From contig JAMPAJ010000003.1 in the NCBI GenBank assembly GCA_023667265.1, positions 45,725 to 109,724 on the forward strand: a stretch of 64,000 nucleotides of DNA, read 5' to 3'. Source of the DNA: Alistipes sp. GTDB lineage: Bacteria > Bacillota > Clostridia > Oscillospirales > Ruminococcaceae. Position numbers and translations under genes: made by a program. Within the stretch, counting starts at the first letter, position 1. Each line of letters starts with the position of its first letter. The notes beneath the pieces were generated by a model. The model worked only from the letters and a program-made list of their open reading frames with translations, made no database searches and was not told where the DNA came from. Shown here one piece after another: positions 7,888-16,170 of the stretch.

Positions 7888-9702
7888 ATGGATACACAGA
7901 AAAATAATAAAAAGCCGTTGATTTGGTTTATTGTAATAAGCGCGGTTTCAATTCTGCTCTTCAACGCTTTTATAACGCCAAGCCTTACCGGAGGAAAAAT
8001 TAAGGAGACCAACTACAGCTTTTTCCTCAACTGCCTTGACGAGGGTTCGATCACTCAGGTAAAGGTCGAGGATCAGGAGATACGCTTTGAGGTTGAAAAG
8101 GACGGTGAAAAGCAGGTCTATTCCACCGGCAGAATGGATGACCCGGAGCTTGTGACGCGGCTTCGTTCCGACAAGGACATCGTCTTTACTGAGGAATTTG
8201 CCGAGGAAAGCTTCCTGTTGGAATTTCTGGTTGGCTGGATAATGCCTATTGTTTTCTTTATACTGCTCTGGAAGATACTGTTAAAAGGCATGGGCAAGCG
8301 TATGGGCGGCGGAAATGCCATGTCTTTCGGCAAAAGCAATGCCAAAATTTACGTTAAGGCGCAGACTGGAAAGACCTTCGACGATGTGGCAGGTCAGGAC
8401 GAGGCAAAAGAGGCTCTGGAGGAGATCGTTGATTTTCTTCACGACCCGAAAAAATATGCCGAGATAGGTGCGCGTCTGCCAAAGGGTGCGCTCCTTGTAG
8501 GGCCTCCAGGAACGGGAAAAACTCTCCTTGCCCAGGCTGTGGCAGGCGAGGCGAATGTGCCGTTTTTCTCAATTTCAGGTTCGGAATTTGTGGAGATGTT
8601 CGTGGGCATGGGTGCGGCAAAGGTTCGAGACCTATTCAAGCAGGCGAATGAAAAAGCGCCCTGTATCGTATTCATCGACGAGGTTGACACTATCGGCAAA
8701 AAGCGTGACGGCAGTCTTGGCGGAAACGACGAGCGTGAGCAGACGCTGAACCAGCTGCTGACGGAAATGGACGGATTCGACGGCAAAAACGGCGTAGTTA
8801 TCCTTGCTGCAACGAATCGTCCCGAGTCCCTTGACCCGGCTCTTCTCCGTCCGGGACGCTTCGACAGGCGTATACCTGCCGAGCTGCCGGATCTGCAAGG
8901 TCGCGAGGCTATCCTGAAAGTCCACGCAAAGAAAATCAAGACCGAGGAAAATATCGACTACAACGCTATTTCCAGAGCTACAGCCGGAGCTTCCGGCGCT
9001 GAGCTTGCAAATATTGTCAACGAGGCGGCTCTGCGCGCGGTGAGAAACGGCAGAAACGTGGTTCTCCAGTCAGACCTTGAGGAGAGCGTGGAGGTCGTTA
9101 TTGCCGGTTATCAGCGGAAAAACGCCGTTATTTCCCAGAAGGAAAAGGAGATCATCGCTTATCATGAAATAGGTCATGCACTTGTGGCGGCAAAGCAGAA
9201 GGACGCTGCTCCGGTACATAAGATCACGATCATTCCCAGAACGAGCGGTGCGCTTGGTTATACCATGCAGCTTGACGAGGGCGAAAAATTCCTGATGACA
9301 AAAGAGGAGGCGTATGCCAGAATCGCTGTTCTTGCAGGAGGCAGATCGGCGGAAGAGGTCGTTTTCGGCAGCTGTACGACAGGTGCGTCCAACGACATAG
9401 AGAAGGCGACAAAGCTTGCCCGGGCTATGGTGACGCGCTACGGAATGAGCGGCAGCTTCGATATGGTCGCCCTGGAGACGGTGACGAACCAATATCTCGG
9501 CGGCGACGCCTCACTTGCCTGCTCGCCGGAGACTGCTGCGCGGGTGGACAACGAGGTCAACAATATTATTTCCCAGTGCCATGGAACTGCAAAGCGGATA
9601 CTTTCTGAGAATATTGATAAGCTCCATGAATTGGCGAAATTCCTGCTTGAAAGGGAAACTATAACAGGCGATGAGTTTATGGCAATTTTAAACAAAGAAT
9701 GA
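7888..9702 (+). CDS. ftsH: ATP-dependent zinc metalloprotease FtsH
   Basis: This 604-residue membrane-anchored AAA+ protease degrades misfolded and regulatory membrane and cytosolic proteins. Two transmembrane helices (about 11-31 and 111-131) flank the extracytoplasmic domain. The AAA module shows Walker A GPPGTGKT from residue 205, Walker B IVFIDEVD and the second region of homology ATNRPESLDPALLRPGRFD. The zinc site HEIGH starts at residue 426. Length is near the family norm (about 610-680), with a short C-terminus. A GGAG site precedes the ATG, and the gene has its own promoter, so it is probably monocistronic. Confidence 0.98.
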   Translation: MDTQKNNKKPLIWFIVISAVSILLFNAFITPSLTGGKIKETNYSFFLNCLDEGSITQVKVEDQEIRFEVEKDGEKQVYSTGRMDDPELVTRLRSDKDIVFTEEFAEESFLLEFLVGWIMPIVFFILLWKILLKGMGKRMGGGNAMSFGKSNAKIYVKAQTGKTFDDVAGQDEAKEALEEIVDFLHDPKKYAEIGARLPKGALLVGPPGTGKTLLAQAVAGEANVPFFSISGSEFVEMFVGMGAAKVRDLFKQANEKAPCIVFIDEVDTIGKKRDGSLGGNDEREQTLNQLLTEMDGFDGKNGVVILAATNRPESLDPALLRPGRFDRRIPAELPDLQGREAILKVHAKKIKTEENIDYNAISRATAGASGAELANIVNEAALRAVRNGRNVVLQSDLEESVEVVIAGYQRKNAVISQKEKEIIAYHEIGHALVAAKQKDAAPVHKITIIPRTSGALGYTMQLDEGEKFLMTKEEAYARIAVLAGGRSAEEVVFGSCTTGASNDIEKATKLARAMVTRYGMSGSFDMVALETVTNQYLGGDASLACSPETAARVDNEVNNIISQCHGTAKRILSENIDKLHELAKFLLERETITGDEFMAILNKE

Positions 9703-9762
9703 AATTCTGAATTGTAAAATTTGTACTATAAATTGAACTTGTCCGGAAAATACCAAAAATCC

Positions 9763-9791
9763 TTGACGGTTTCGACAAAATATGAGATAAT
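9763..9791 (+). promoter_or_regulatory. promoter of small export-family gene
   Basis: TTGACG and GATAAT with a 17-base spacer, 36 bases before the start at 9828. Confidence 0.72.
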
Positions 9792-9827
9792 AGAGATAAT
9801 TCTATTAATTGTGAAAGGACTACCGAA

Positions 9828-10346
9828 ATGAGCGAATTAACCGAATCAATGACACTATGGCTACAGGGTCACGGAATACCGACCTGGCTTGTGCCCTTTC
9901 TCGTCTCTATTTTGCCGATAATCGAGCTCAGAGGCGGAATAATCGCCGCCAGCCTGCTGGATATTGAGCTTTTTAAGGCGATATGGATATGTATGCTTGG
10001 AAATATTCTTCCTATTCCCTTTATTCTGCTGTTTATCGACAAATTTTTCAATTTTGTCAAAAAGCATAAGATCCCGCTGCTGACAAAATTAGTGGTGTAT
10101 CTGGAGAATAAAGCCATGAACAAAAGCGGAACAATGGAAAAGGGAGAGTTTATTTTCCTGCTGCTTTTCGTAGGTATACCGCTTCCGGGAACAGGTGCGT
10201 GGACAGGCTCTCTTATCGCTTCTCTGCGAAAGATCCCGCTGAAAAAGGCTGTGCCGGCTATATTCCTGGGACTTTGCCTTGCGTCGGCTATTATGTGTAC
10301 GCTTTGCTATGGCTTCCCCGGACTTTTTGCAAAGCTTTTTGGGTAA
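9828..10346 (+). CDS. small multi-drug export family membrane protein (COG2426)
   Basis: This 172-residue protein has about four hydrophobic helices and the family motif PIIELRGGIIAA near residues 30-41, with a second block GIPLPGTGAWTGSLIA near residues 120-135. These match the Sm_multidrug_ex family (PF06695). The family name comes from early annotation and the real substrate is not established; the two re-entrant-looking PxxELRG and PLPGTGAW segments resemble those in DedA-type proteins. It has its own promoter and a terminator, so it is a single-gene unit between ftsH and the converging U32 operon. Confidence 0.85.
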   Translation: MSELTESMTLWLQGHGIPTWLVPFLVSILPIIELRGGIIAASLLDIELFKAIWICMLGNILPIPFILLFIDKFFNFVKKHKIPLLTKLVVYLENKAMNKSGTMEKGEFIFLLLFVGIPLPGTGAWTGSLIASLRKIPLKKAVPAIFLGLCLASAIMCTLCYGFPGLFAKLFG

Positions 10347-10362
10347 AAAACGGATAAAAATT

Positions 10363-10394
10363 ACGGCATCTGCGCTTTTGCAGATGCCGTTTTC
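10363..10394. terminator. bidirectional terminator
   Basis: An 11-bp perfect stem ACGGCATCTGC/GCAGATGCCGT with a 6-base loop has T-rich sequence on both exits. It sits between the converging export-family gene and the U32 operon. Confidence 0.9.
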
Positions 10395-10411
10395 AGTATG
10401 TTGAGCTGATT

Positions 10412-11629
10412 TTATGTCTGTTTGCGAATGACTGTTCCAGCCGGAAATTCTGTCTCGCAGGGGAAGGAAAACTTCATCATAGCATGATTTGCAACCTCGA
10501 TCTGCTCGCCGGATTCATTGAAAAGCGTGTCCAGCTTCATGACAACAGGCTTCTTTGAGGGCGAAAGCAGCTCAGCCTCATCTCCTGCAAAAAATCTATT
10601 CCGCTGCGTACAGTATACCATACCGTCTCTGCACGAATCCACGACGGCGATTATGTCATAGTTCCTGATATAGCCGCTGTTCTCGTAATACTGGGAATTA
10701 TCCGGCGTGCCGAAATAAAAACCCCGGCTGTACTGTCTGTGGCTGACCTTATATACCTCGTCCCTTATCCAGTCCGGCAGCTTGAAATTATAAGGGTCTT
10801 TATAATACTCGTCAACTGCCATACGATAGGCGTTTGTGACGACCGTAACGTAGTACGCCGACTTCGCGCGTCCCTCTATTTTCAGACTTGTTATGCCACA
10901 TTCCGCCAGCTTGTCGATGTGCTCTATCATGCACATATCCTTTGCGTTGAGTATGTACGTGCCTTTTTCGTCCTCGAAAACGGGGAAGTACTCTCCGGGA
11001 CGTTTTTCCTCCATAAGGTGGTATCCCCAGCGGCAGGGCTGAGCACATTCTCCACGGTTGGCGTCGCGGTTTACAAGATACTGCGACAGAAGACATCTTC
11101 CCGAAAACGACACGCACATCGCTCCGTGGACAAAACATTCGATATCGAGGCCGGGGGAGGTTTTTGCGCGGATTTCCGCTATTTCGTCGAAGCAAAGCTC
11201 ACGTGCCAGAACAACTCTCTTTGCGCCGAGATCATACAGCTCCCGGGCGGTCTGGTAGTTGACTATGCCTGTCTGGGTGGAAATATGTATCTCCATATCC
11301 GGAGCGTATCGCTTTATCAGCATCAGCAGACCGATGTCCGCAACTATAAGCGCGTCTACCTTTGCCTCCACAGCCTCCCGGACGAACTGCTCGAAGAACG
11401 GCAGCTCGTTGTTCCGGGGCAGGGTATTGCAGGTAACGTAGACCTTTACTCCTTTTTCGTGAGCAGCTTTAACCGCGCTGCAAAGCTGGTCGAAATCGAA
11501 ATTCATGGGAGAAGCTCTCATGCCGAACTGCTTTCTTCCGAGATATACGGCATCTGCGCCGTAATTCAGCGCAGCCGTGAGACGTTCTTCATCTCCTGCC
11601 GGAGCGAGGACCTCAAGCTTATTCCTCAT
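10412..11629 (-). CDS. peptidase U32 family protein, candidate tRNA hydroxylation factor (TrhP-like)
   Basis: This 405-residue protein begins LEVLAPAGDEERL and carries the U32 signature ECFVHGAMCVSFSGRCLLS followed by the Cys cluster GECAQPCRW. The start at 11629 is set by an AGGAGG site 9 bases upstream and overlaps the end of mltG by 11 bases. U32 proteins next to mltG match the B. subtilis yrrL-yrrM-yrrN-yrrO order, where the U32 pair (TrhP1/TrhP2) makes 5-hydroxyuridine at the tRNA wobble base from prephenate. RNA modification is therefore likelier than proteolysis here; that is inferred from family and context. Confidence 0.88.
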   Translation of the reverse strand: MRNKLEVLAPAGDEERLTAALNYGADAVYLGRKQFGMRASPMNFDFDQLCSAVKAAHEKGVKVYVTCNTLPRNNELPFFEQFVREAVEAKVDALIVADIGLLMLIKRYAPDMEIHISTQTGIVNYQTARELYDLGAKRVVLARELCFDEIAEIRAKTSPGLDIECFVHGAMCVSFSGRCLLSQYLVNRDANRGECAQPCRWGYHLMEEKRPGEYFPVFEDEKGTYILNAKDMCMIEHIDKLAECGITSLKIEGRAKSAYYVTVVTNAYRMAVDEYYKDPYNFKLPDWIRDEVYKVSHRQYSRGFYFGTPDNSQYYENSGYIRNYDIIAVVDSCRDGMVYCTQRNRFFAGDEAELLSPSKKPVVMKLDTLFNESGEQIEVANHAMMKFSFPCETEFPAGTVIRKQT

Positions 11630-13007
11630 AGTCGAGACCCTCCTGCTCATAGTATTCCTCAATCTCAGCCTGATAAGCCTCATGCTCCTCAAGCGTTTCA
11701 GAGAAGTATGTTACCTTTGTGTGAATATTGGCAATGAAGAAATAGTAGTCGCTCTCGTACTTTTCAAGGACTGCGTCAATAGCCTCGATACCGGGGTTGC
11801 AGATAGCTCCCGGAGGAAGTCCCGGAGTTTTGTAGGTGTCGTAGGCGTCGATCTTTACCTGATCGAAATACTGCATATTCGGTCTGATTACGTTGTTTGC
11901 GTAGTTTGTGGTCGGGTCGGACTGGAGCGATCCGAAGTTATCCGTGTCTTCAAGTCTGTTCCAGAATACGGATGCTACACGGTTCATGGTGTCTGTGGTG
12001 GCAGCCTCTTTTTGTACGACAGAGGCAAATGTGACAAGCTGGTCAAGGGTAAGTCCGAGCTCCTCCATTCTGTCAAGACGCTCGTCTGTCATTTTCTGGT
12101 CGAAGTTATAGTATATCTTCTGACATACCTCCGCAGGAGTGCTGTTCTCATAGAAGAAGTAGGTATCGGGGAAGAGATAGCCCTCCATACGCTGGAATTT
12201 AAGAGCTGTATCAATAGGCAGCAGATCCTCGAATGGAACGCCGTATCCGCCGGAATTGAAGTAGAAAACAAATTCCTCGGCGTCGCATATGCCGTTTTCC
12301 TCCAGAATATTGCTTGCCTCGATAAGGTTGATTCCCTCGGGGAAGGTGACCTGCACTGACTCGCCGCGCTCAACTTCAGGAACGACGGTCAGCTCGTTGA
12401 TTATAGTCTCATATGCCATATTGGGTCGGATGAAATGTTCTCCGGATATATACGCAAGGTCTTTGTTGCGGAGGTCTGCGAAGAGCTTGAACGCCTTGGC
12501 AGACTTGATGATACCGCCCTGCTCAAGCATATCGGCGATCTGCTGATTGGTCGCGCCCTCCGGAACGACGATCATATGCGTGTTTTCACTTTTTCCGATA
12601 CCGAGCATATCCTTTCCAAAGCCAATAATAACGATAGAGGAAATGATAGAAACGCCGAAAATAAGCGTAACCAGAATAAGCACGCCCGGGAGGCGGCTAT
12701 TATGCTTTTTTTTCTTCTTCTTTTTCTTTTTTTCCGGAGCTTTTCCGGCAGGTTTCTTCCTGCCTTCTCCCGGGAGAGGCACGGACTCAGGCTCTTCTGC
12801 TTCAGTATTTTCAAGGTATTCCTCGTCAATTGCGTCTATAAATTCCCGGGCTTCCTCCGGCATCTCCGCATCCATGTCATTCTGACTGTAAAGCTCCTCA
12901 TTTTCCTCGGCATAGTCCAGAGCCTCCTCCACAGGTGCGGCATCCGGATCAGTCTCGCTGAGAATATTATTGAGTATATCTTCGTTTTCGCTGAATTTAT
13001 CATTCAC
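11619..13007 (-). CDS. mltG: endolytic transglycosylase MltG
   Basis: This 462-residue membrane protein cuts nascent glycan strands and so limits peptidoglycan chain length. A long acidic cytoplasmic N-terminus and a Lys-rich stretch precede one transmembrane helix (VLILVTLIFGVSIISSIVII). The YceG domain follows, with the catalytic Glu in ASVVQKEAA and the WNRL and DPTTNYA blocks. The likely start is a GTG at 13007 that overlaps the stop of the upstream cyclo-ligase gene, with AAAGGA 12 bases upstream; an earlier TTG at 13037 is possible. The cytoplasmic tail is unusually long and acidic. Confidence 0.93.
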   Translation of the reverse strand: MNDKFSENEDILNNILSETDPDAAPVEEALDYAEENEELYSQNDMDAEMPEEAREFIDAIDEEYLENTEAEEPESVPLPGEGRKKPAGKAPEKKKKKKKKKHNSRLPGVLILVTLIFGVSIISSIVIIGFGKDMLGIGKSENTHMIVVPEGATNQQIADMLEQGGIIKSAKAFKLFADLRNKDLAYISGEHFIRPNMAYETIINELTVVPEVERGESVQVTFPEGINLIEASNILEENGICDAEEFVFYFNSGGYGVPFEDLLPIDTALKFQRMEGYLFPDTYFFYENSTPAEVCQKIYYNFDQKMTDERLDRMEELGLTLDQLVTFASVVQKEAATTDTMNRVASVFWNRLEDTDNFGSLQSDPTTNYANNVIRPNMQYFDQVKIDAYDTYKTPGLPPGAICNPGIEAIDAVLEKYESDYYFFIANIHTKVTYFSETLEEHEAYQAEIEEYYEQEGLDYEE

Positions 13008-13554
13008 GGCAAAGTACCGTCCTTTCTTCCGTAACAATTTCGTTCATCAGCACGTCATGCTCCTCAAGCGGCAGGCTTTCGAGGATAAGACCGTCATAGG
13101 CAAGAGCGATCCTATAAATGAACGGGTATTTATGAATAAAGCTGTCGTAAAATCCGCCGCCGTAGCCCAGTCTGCCGCCCCTTTCCGTAAAGGCAAGTCC
13201 CGGAACTATGCAAACGGTCTTATCTGTAATTTCCGGGCATGGCATCTGTTCCGGCGGCTCTTGTATCCCGTAGCTGCCTTTGACAAGCATTTCCGGCGAG
13301 CTTACCAGATGGAACGTCATTTCACGGTTTTTTCCGCATCTTGGAAAAGCTACTGGGATATCCGCACCCAGAAGCGCTTCCGCGATATGCCAGGTGTCTG
13401 TCTCTGAGCCGAAGCTGGCGTACAGGAGGACAGCGTCTGCATCCCTTACTTTAATATGGGCAGTGATACGCTCTGCTATACGACTGTCATTTTCGGCGGA
13501 GCTAAGCCGCTTTCTCAGCTGCATACATTTCTTCCGCAGCTGTGCCTTGTCCAT
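13000..13554 (-). CDS. 5-formyltetrahydrofolate cyclo-ligase
   Basis: This 184-residue enzyme converts 5-formyl-THF to 5,10-methenyl-THF with ATP, recycling folate. The N-terminus has the MDKAQLRKKCMQLRKRL pattern, and the C-terminal nucleotide-binding signature is GLAFTERGGRLGYGGGFYDSFI. The ATG is one base after the upstream DJ-1 stop, with no clear ribosome site, so it is read by coupling. Its place in an operon with thyX is consistent with shared folate metabolism, although ThyX releases THF rather than DHF. Confidence 0.95.
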   Translation of the reverse strand: MDKAQLRKKCMQLRKRLSSAENDSRIAERITAHIKVRDADAVLLYASFGSETDTWHIAEALLGADIPVAFPRCGKNREMTFHLVSSPEMLVKGSYGIQEPPEQMPCPEITDKTVCIVPGLAFTERGGRLGYGGGFYDSFIHKYPFIYRIALAYDGLILESLPLEEHDVLMNEIVTEERTVLCRE

Positions 13555-13555
13555 G

Positions 13556-14098
13556 CTATTCACAGAGAACAGCCCTGAATTGACGGTCGCTTTCGGCTTT
13601 TGAAACAACTGTTTCAACCAGCTTCAATGCGAACTGCATGGCGACTCCTGCGCCTCTTGCGGTGATGATATTTCCGTCGACCTCGACTGCGCTTCCGCAT
13701 ACCTCCGCGCCCTCAAGCTGTGCCTCAAAGCCGGTGTAACAGGTCGCTTTTTTTCCGTTTAAAAGTCCCATATGACCTAAAATAGACGGTGCGGCACAAA
13801 TTGCTGCAACAGGAATATTCCTTTCCATGCAGAATTTGATTGCGGCACGGACGTATTCTGATTTTTCGAGATTGAGAGTTCCGGGCATACCGCCGGGGAG
13901 AACGATCATTTCAAGCTCGTCGGTAAGAGCCGCTTCCTGGGCGATGGTGTCCGCAACCACCGGAATACCGTGGGAGCTGACGATAATATTATCGCCTACA
14001 CCTACGGTCACTACCTTTTTTTCGGCGCGTCTGAGCATATCTACAGGCGTAAGCGCCTCTACCTCCTCAAAGCCCTGTGCAAGAAAAACGTATATCAT
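13556..14098 (-). CDS. DJ-1/PfpI family protein
   Basis: This 180-residue protein has the DJ-1/YajL fold markers: N-terminal VFLAQGFEEVEALTPVDMLRRA, which includes the conserved Glu, and the nucleophile elbow AAICAAPSILG with the reactive Cys near residue 100. Length is typical (180-200). Members act as glyoxalase III, deglycase-type or chaperone-like proteins, and older annotation calls them ThiJ. No thiamine genes are near, so a stress or repair role is more likely than thiazole synthesis. It sits 12 bases after the DUF2156 gene in the thyX operon. Confidence 0.9.
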   Translation of the reverse strand: MIYVFLAQGFEEVEALTPVDMLRRAEKKVVTVGVGDNIIVSSHGIPVVADTIAQEAALTDELEMIVLPGGMPGTLNLEKSEYVRAAIKFCMERNIPVAAICAAPSILGHMGLLNGKKATCYTGFEAQLEGAEVCGSAVEVDGNIITARGAGVAMQFALKLVETVVSKAESDRQFRAVLCE

Positions 14099-14110
14099 AA
14101 TTTGCTCCTT

Positions 14111-15004
14111 TCAATCCTTGAAGGTTACTGTATATTTATTGAGCAGGAAGATAGGATTATAGGAAAGCTTCGCCTTGCGAAGTCCCTCTAAGCCAAGGTC
14201 TTCCTCCCGGTTGATGCAGCTGAAGCCCTCAGTGCAGTTTTTGACGAAGAGATTGTTTATCCCGGCATATATGCCCTCGAACCGTCTGTCGGCTTTTTCG
14301 ATGTGAACGCAGAACGTATCAGAGTTCAGTCTTTCGCCTATAGTAACTGCCGCAGTTCTGCCGTCTATCCTGATGATCCCTCCGGTAAGCTCAAGCTCGC
14401 GGAAATGGGAAAAATAGGTGTTTACCGCGAACTGCTCGGCGATCGCCGAGTGGTCGGCATAGCCGGCTGAAGCGTTGTAGGTATCGGCGATAAAGCAGAT
14501 GCAGTCGTCATAATCCCTTTCGGTTATGGGCGAAAAAACATAATCCAGCTTCTCGAATCTTGCGAGATGATTACGTTTGCTGTGGAATTTTCTGCCTTTA
14601 AGCTCTGCAAGTTCCTGGCGGCTGTAGATGTAGTCGGAACTGTCGCGGTCATATTCGGCTGTAAATTCTCCGGGGAAAAGCCCCCCGAGTATTTTCAGCT
14701 TATTCTCCGTTACGCCCCAGATCCTGAGCGGAACGCCGAGCTCCCGGCAGAAGCTCTTCATTTCCAGGAACAGCTCCCGGAGATCGCCCGAACCTGCCGG
14801 AAAGGTGAATGAGGGGATACCGTCCTCAGTTCCGAAGGCGCAGACAATGTAAAAATCCTCAAAGAAGCAGATCTTTGAGTCCGAAAGCCGTCTCCACGCC
14901 ATATTGTTGGCAAAGGAGTACTCGCAGCCCATATTATCCGAGGCAAGGAGAGCGGCGTTTGCCCTTTCCTTGTCTTCAAGGGCGATTTCTCTGAATTGCA
15001 GCAT
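14111..15004 (-). CDS. DUF2156 (LPG synthase C-terminal domain) protein
   Basis: This 297-residue soluble protein is built like the C-terminal GNAT-type domain of lysyl-phosphatidylglycerol synthase: blocks GRKFHSKRNHLARFE, the GIIRIDGRTAAVTIGERL strand pair and a C-terminal INREEDLGLEGLRKAKLSY. It has none of the membrane helices of full MprF, so it is a stand-alone DUF2156 acyltransferase, presumably using an aminoacyl-tRNA or acyl donor. The start at 15004 shares one base with the thyX stop (TAATG). Substrate unknown. Confidence 0.88.
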   Translation of the reverse strand: MLQFREIALEDKERANAALLASDNMGCEYSFANNMAWRRLSDSKICFFEDFYIVCAFGTEDGIPSFTFPAGSGDLRELFLEMKSFCRELGVPLRIWGVTENKLKILGGLFPGEFTAEYDRDSSDYIYSRQELAELKGRKFHSKRNHLARFEKLDYVFSPITERDYDDCICFIADTYNASAGYADHSAIAEQFAVNTYFSHFRELELTGGIIRIDGRTAAVTIGERLNSDTFCVHIEKADRRFEGIYAGINNLFVKNCTEGFSCINREEDLGLEGLRKAKLSYNPIFLLNKYTVTFKD

Positions 15005-15771
15005 TATTTTGTCATATCCTTGAAATAATTTGTTACTTCCCGCATTTTTCCGCAGCTCATTTTTCCCTCCGGACATTTTCCCGAGACGAAGCAGGATGGG
15101 CCGGCGTGGCGGAAAATGTTGGGCGCTTTTTCAAGACAGAGACGCAGCATTTCAATTGCAACAGCGCGTATCTCCCACTGTGCACGGCTGCAGCAGCGGT
15201 GACGGAAGAAATTGAAAAGCGAACGGACGTTCATGGTGACGATGATCTTGGTCTCGCAGGCGTTGGGGAGAATGAAGCGGGCGTCCTCGTTTGCAAGCTT
15301 TCGCGCCTTTGATGCAGCTGTCTTTTCGTCGAGACCATCGGCAAGAAAACGCTGCTTATGAGATTCTGTGAGAATATCGGCAATTTTTTCATAGCTGTCG
15401 TTCAGCTCGGACATCATGCGGTCAAACTCCGCTTTAGCCTCCGGTATTGCCTCGATTTCAGGCGGCGTTATAAACTCGAAGGCATTTTCGTTGACGTAAC
15501 GCTGACTTTTCTGGGAATATGAGGCGATACGGTGGCGGACAAGCTGATGCGAGCAGGCACGGGATATTCCCTCGACGCCAAAGGTAAAGCTGACGTGCTC
15601 CATTACGCTCTCATGCCCTATGGATACCAGCATATCAATATAGCTGTCTGTCTTTTCCGGAGTGAGTCCGTCGTAAAGCGAACTTATATCGCTGCTGGAG
15701 TAGCAGAGCTTTGCAGCCGTTGCGGCAGTCCGCTCCGGCTCGGGAGTATAGGCTAAAAGTTTAACGTTCAT
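15004..15771 (-). CDS. thyX: FAD-dependent thymidylate synthase
   Basis: This 255-residue enzyme makes dTMP from dUMP using methylene-THF and reduced FAD. The ThyX signature RHRIASYSQKSQRYV is present near residues 78-92, with the conserved His and Arg of the active site further on (NVRSLFNFFRHR). ThyX replaces ThyA in many anaerobes and releases THF, so no dihydrofolate reductase is needed for this step. It is the first gene of a six-gene operon that also includes a folate enzyme and mltG. Confidence 0.97.
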   Translation of the reverse strand: MNVKLLAYTPEPERTAATAAKLCYSSSDISSLYDGLTPEKTDSYIDMLVSIGHESVMEHVSFTFGVEGISRACSHQLVRHRIASYSQKSQRYVNENAFEFITPPEIEAIPEAKAEFDRMMSELNDSYEKIADILTESHKQRFLADGLDEKTAASKARKLANEDARFILPNACETKIIVTMNVRSLFNFFRHRCCSRAQWEIRAVAIEMLRLCLEKAPNIFRHAGPSCFVSGKCPEGKMSCGKMREVTNYFKDMTK

Positions 15772-15884
15772 TTTATCAATCCTTTTAAGAACCTGTGTTC
15801 TCCAGCTTGCGAAGGGCGAAAATATGACTGAAGATCTGCACGCTGTATCTGCGGACGAAGGCTCTGAAAAATATATATACTATT

Positions 15885-15913
15885 ATTTTACCATTTTTAT
15901 AGCTGTGAGTCAA
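15885..15913 (-). promoter_or_regulatory. promoter of thyX operon
   Basis: On the minus strand TTGACT (15913-15908) and TAAAAT (15890-15885) with a 17-base spacer, 114 bases before the thyX start. It drives thyX through the U32 gene. Confidence 0.75.
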
Positions 15914-15933
15914 GAGGTGATAAGCAAAATTTC

Positions 15934-15980
15934 ACGTTCGCGCTGCAAATATTTTAAATTTGAAATTTTTTCCGCGTGGG
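15934..15980 (+). repeat. intergenic repeat, copy A
   Basis: This copy reads GTTCGCGCTGC, an AT-rich stretch with AAATTT repeats, then TTCCGCGTGGG, and runs directly into the -35 box of the MFS leader promoter. The arms CGCGC (15939-15943) and GCGTG (15974-15978) can pair with one G-T. Other copies are at 17735-17812 and 29516-29592, with a degenerate one at 29700-29783. Confidence 0.65.
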
Positions 15981-16009
15981 TTGCAATTTTCCTGTTTATA
16001 TGATATAAT
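15981..16009 (+). promoter_or_regulatory. promoter of leader peptide and MFS gene
   Basis: TTGCAA and TATAAT with a 17-base spacer, preceded by GGG that belongs to repeat copy A. It starts about 30 bases before the leader peptide. Confidence 0.8.
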
Positions 16010-16038
16010 TAATGTGACAAATCAATGGAGGGATAAAA

Positions 16039-16077
16039 ATGATCCTATGTATTGACAGAGCTCTGTGCAGGGACTGA
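16039..16077 (+). CDS. 12-residue leader peptide upstream of MFS exporter
   Basis: A GGAGGG site 7 bases upstream introduces a 12-codon frame encoding MILCIDRALCRD. It lies between a good promoter and the MFS exporter start at 16171. Codons 8-11 form the left arm of an 11-bp RNA stem, and the stop codon lies in that stem's loop. This is the layout of leader peptides that control antibiotic-resistance and efflux genes by ribosome stalling. Expression is not proven; the call rests on the ribosome site, the promoter and the overlap with the hairpin. Confidence 0.65.
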   Translation: MILCIDRALCRD

Positions 16078-16120
16078 CGGAACAGCACTGTACAGAGCAG
16101 AAAATATGATTTCTGTTCCG
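16060..16120 (+). promoter_or_regulatory. overlapping RNA hairpins, probable translational attenuator
   Basis: Stem A pairs GCTCTGTGCAG (16060-16070) with CTGTACAGAGC (16088-16098), 11 bp with one G-U. Stem B pairs CGGAACAG (16078-16085) with CTGTTCCG (16113-16120), 8 bp perfect. The left arm of B lies in the loop of A and the right arm of A lies in the loop of B, so both cannot form as simple hairpins at once. A further weak stem (CTGACT 16134-16139 with AGTTAG 16153-16158) touches the MFS ribosome-binding region. Confidence 0.6.
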
Positions 16121-16170
16121 GACGCCTTGCACACTGACTCAAAAAAATAATTAGTTAGGAGTAAGGTAAA

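Noticed and set aside
10739-11737. Long open frame (332 codons) on the plus strand opposite the U32 and mltG genes
   Set aside because: It mirrors real genes with full motifs on the other strand, has no ribosome site, and its product has no recognisable domain. It is a by-product of codon bias.
13556-14098. DJ-1 protein as a thiamine biosynthesis enzyme (ThiJ)
   Set aside because: The old name came from a misassignment; no thiamine genes or TPP riboswitch are near, and the operon is folate and cell wall.
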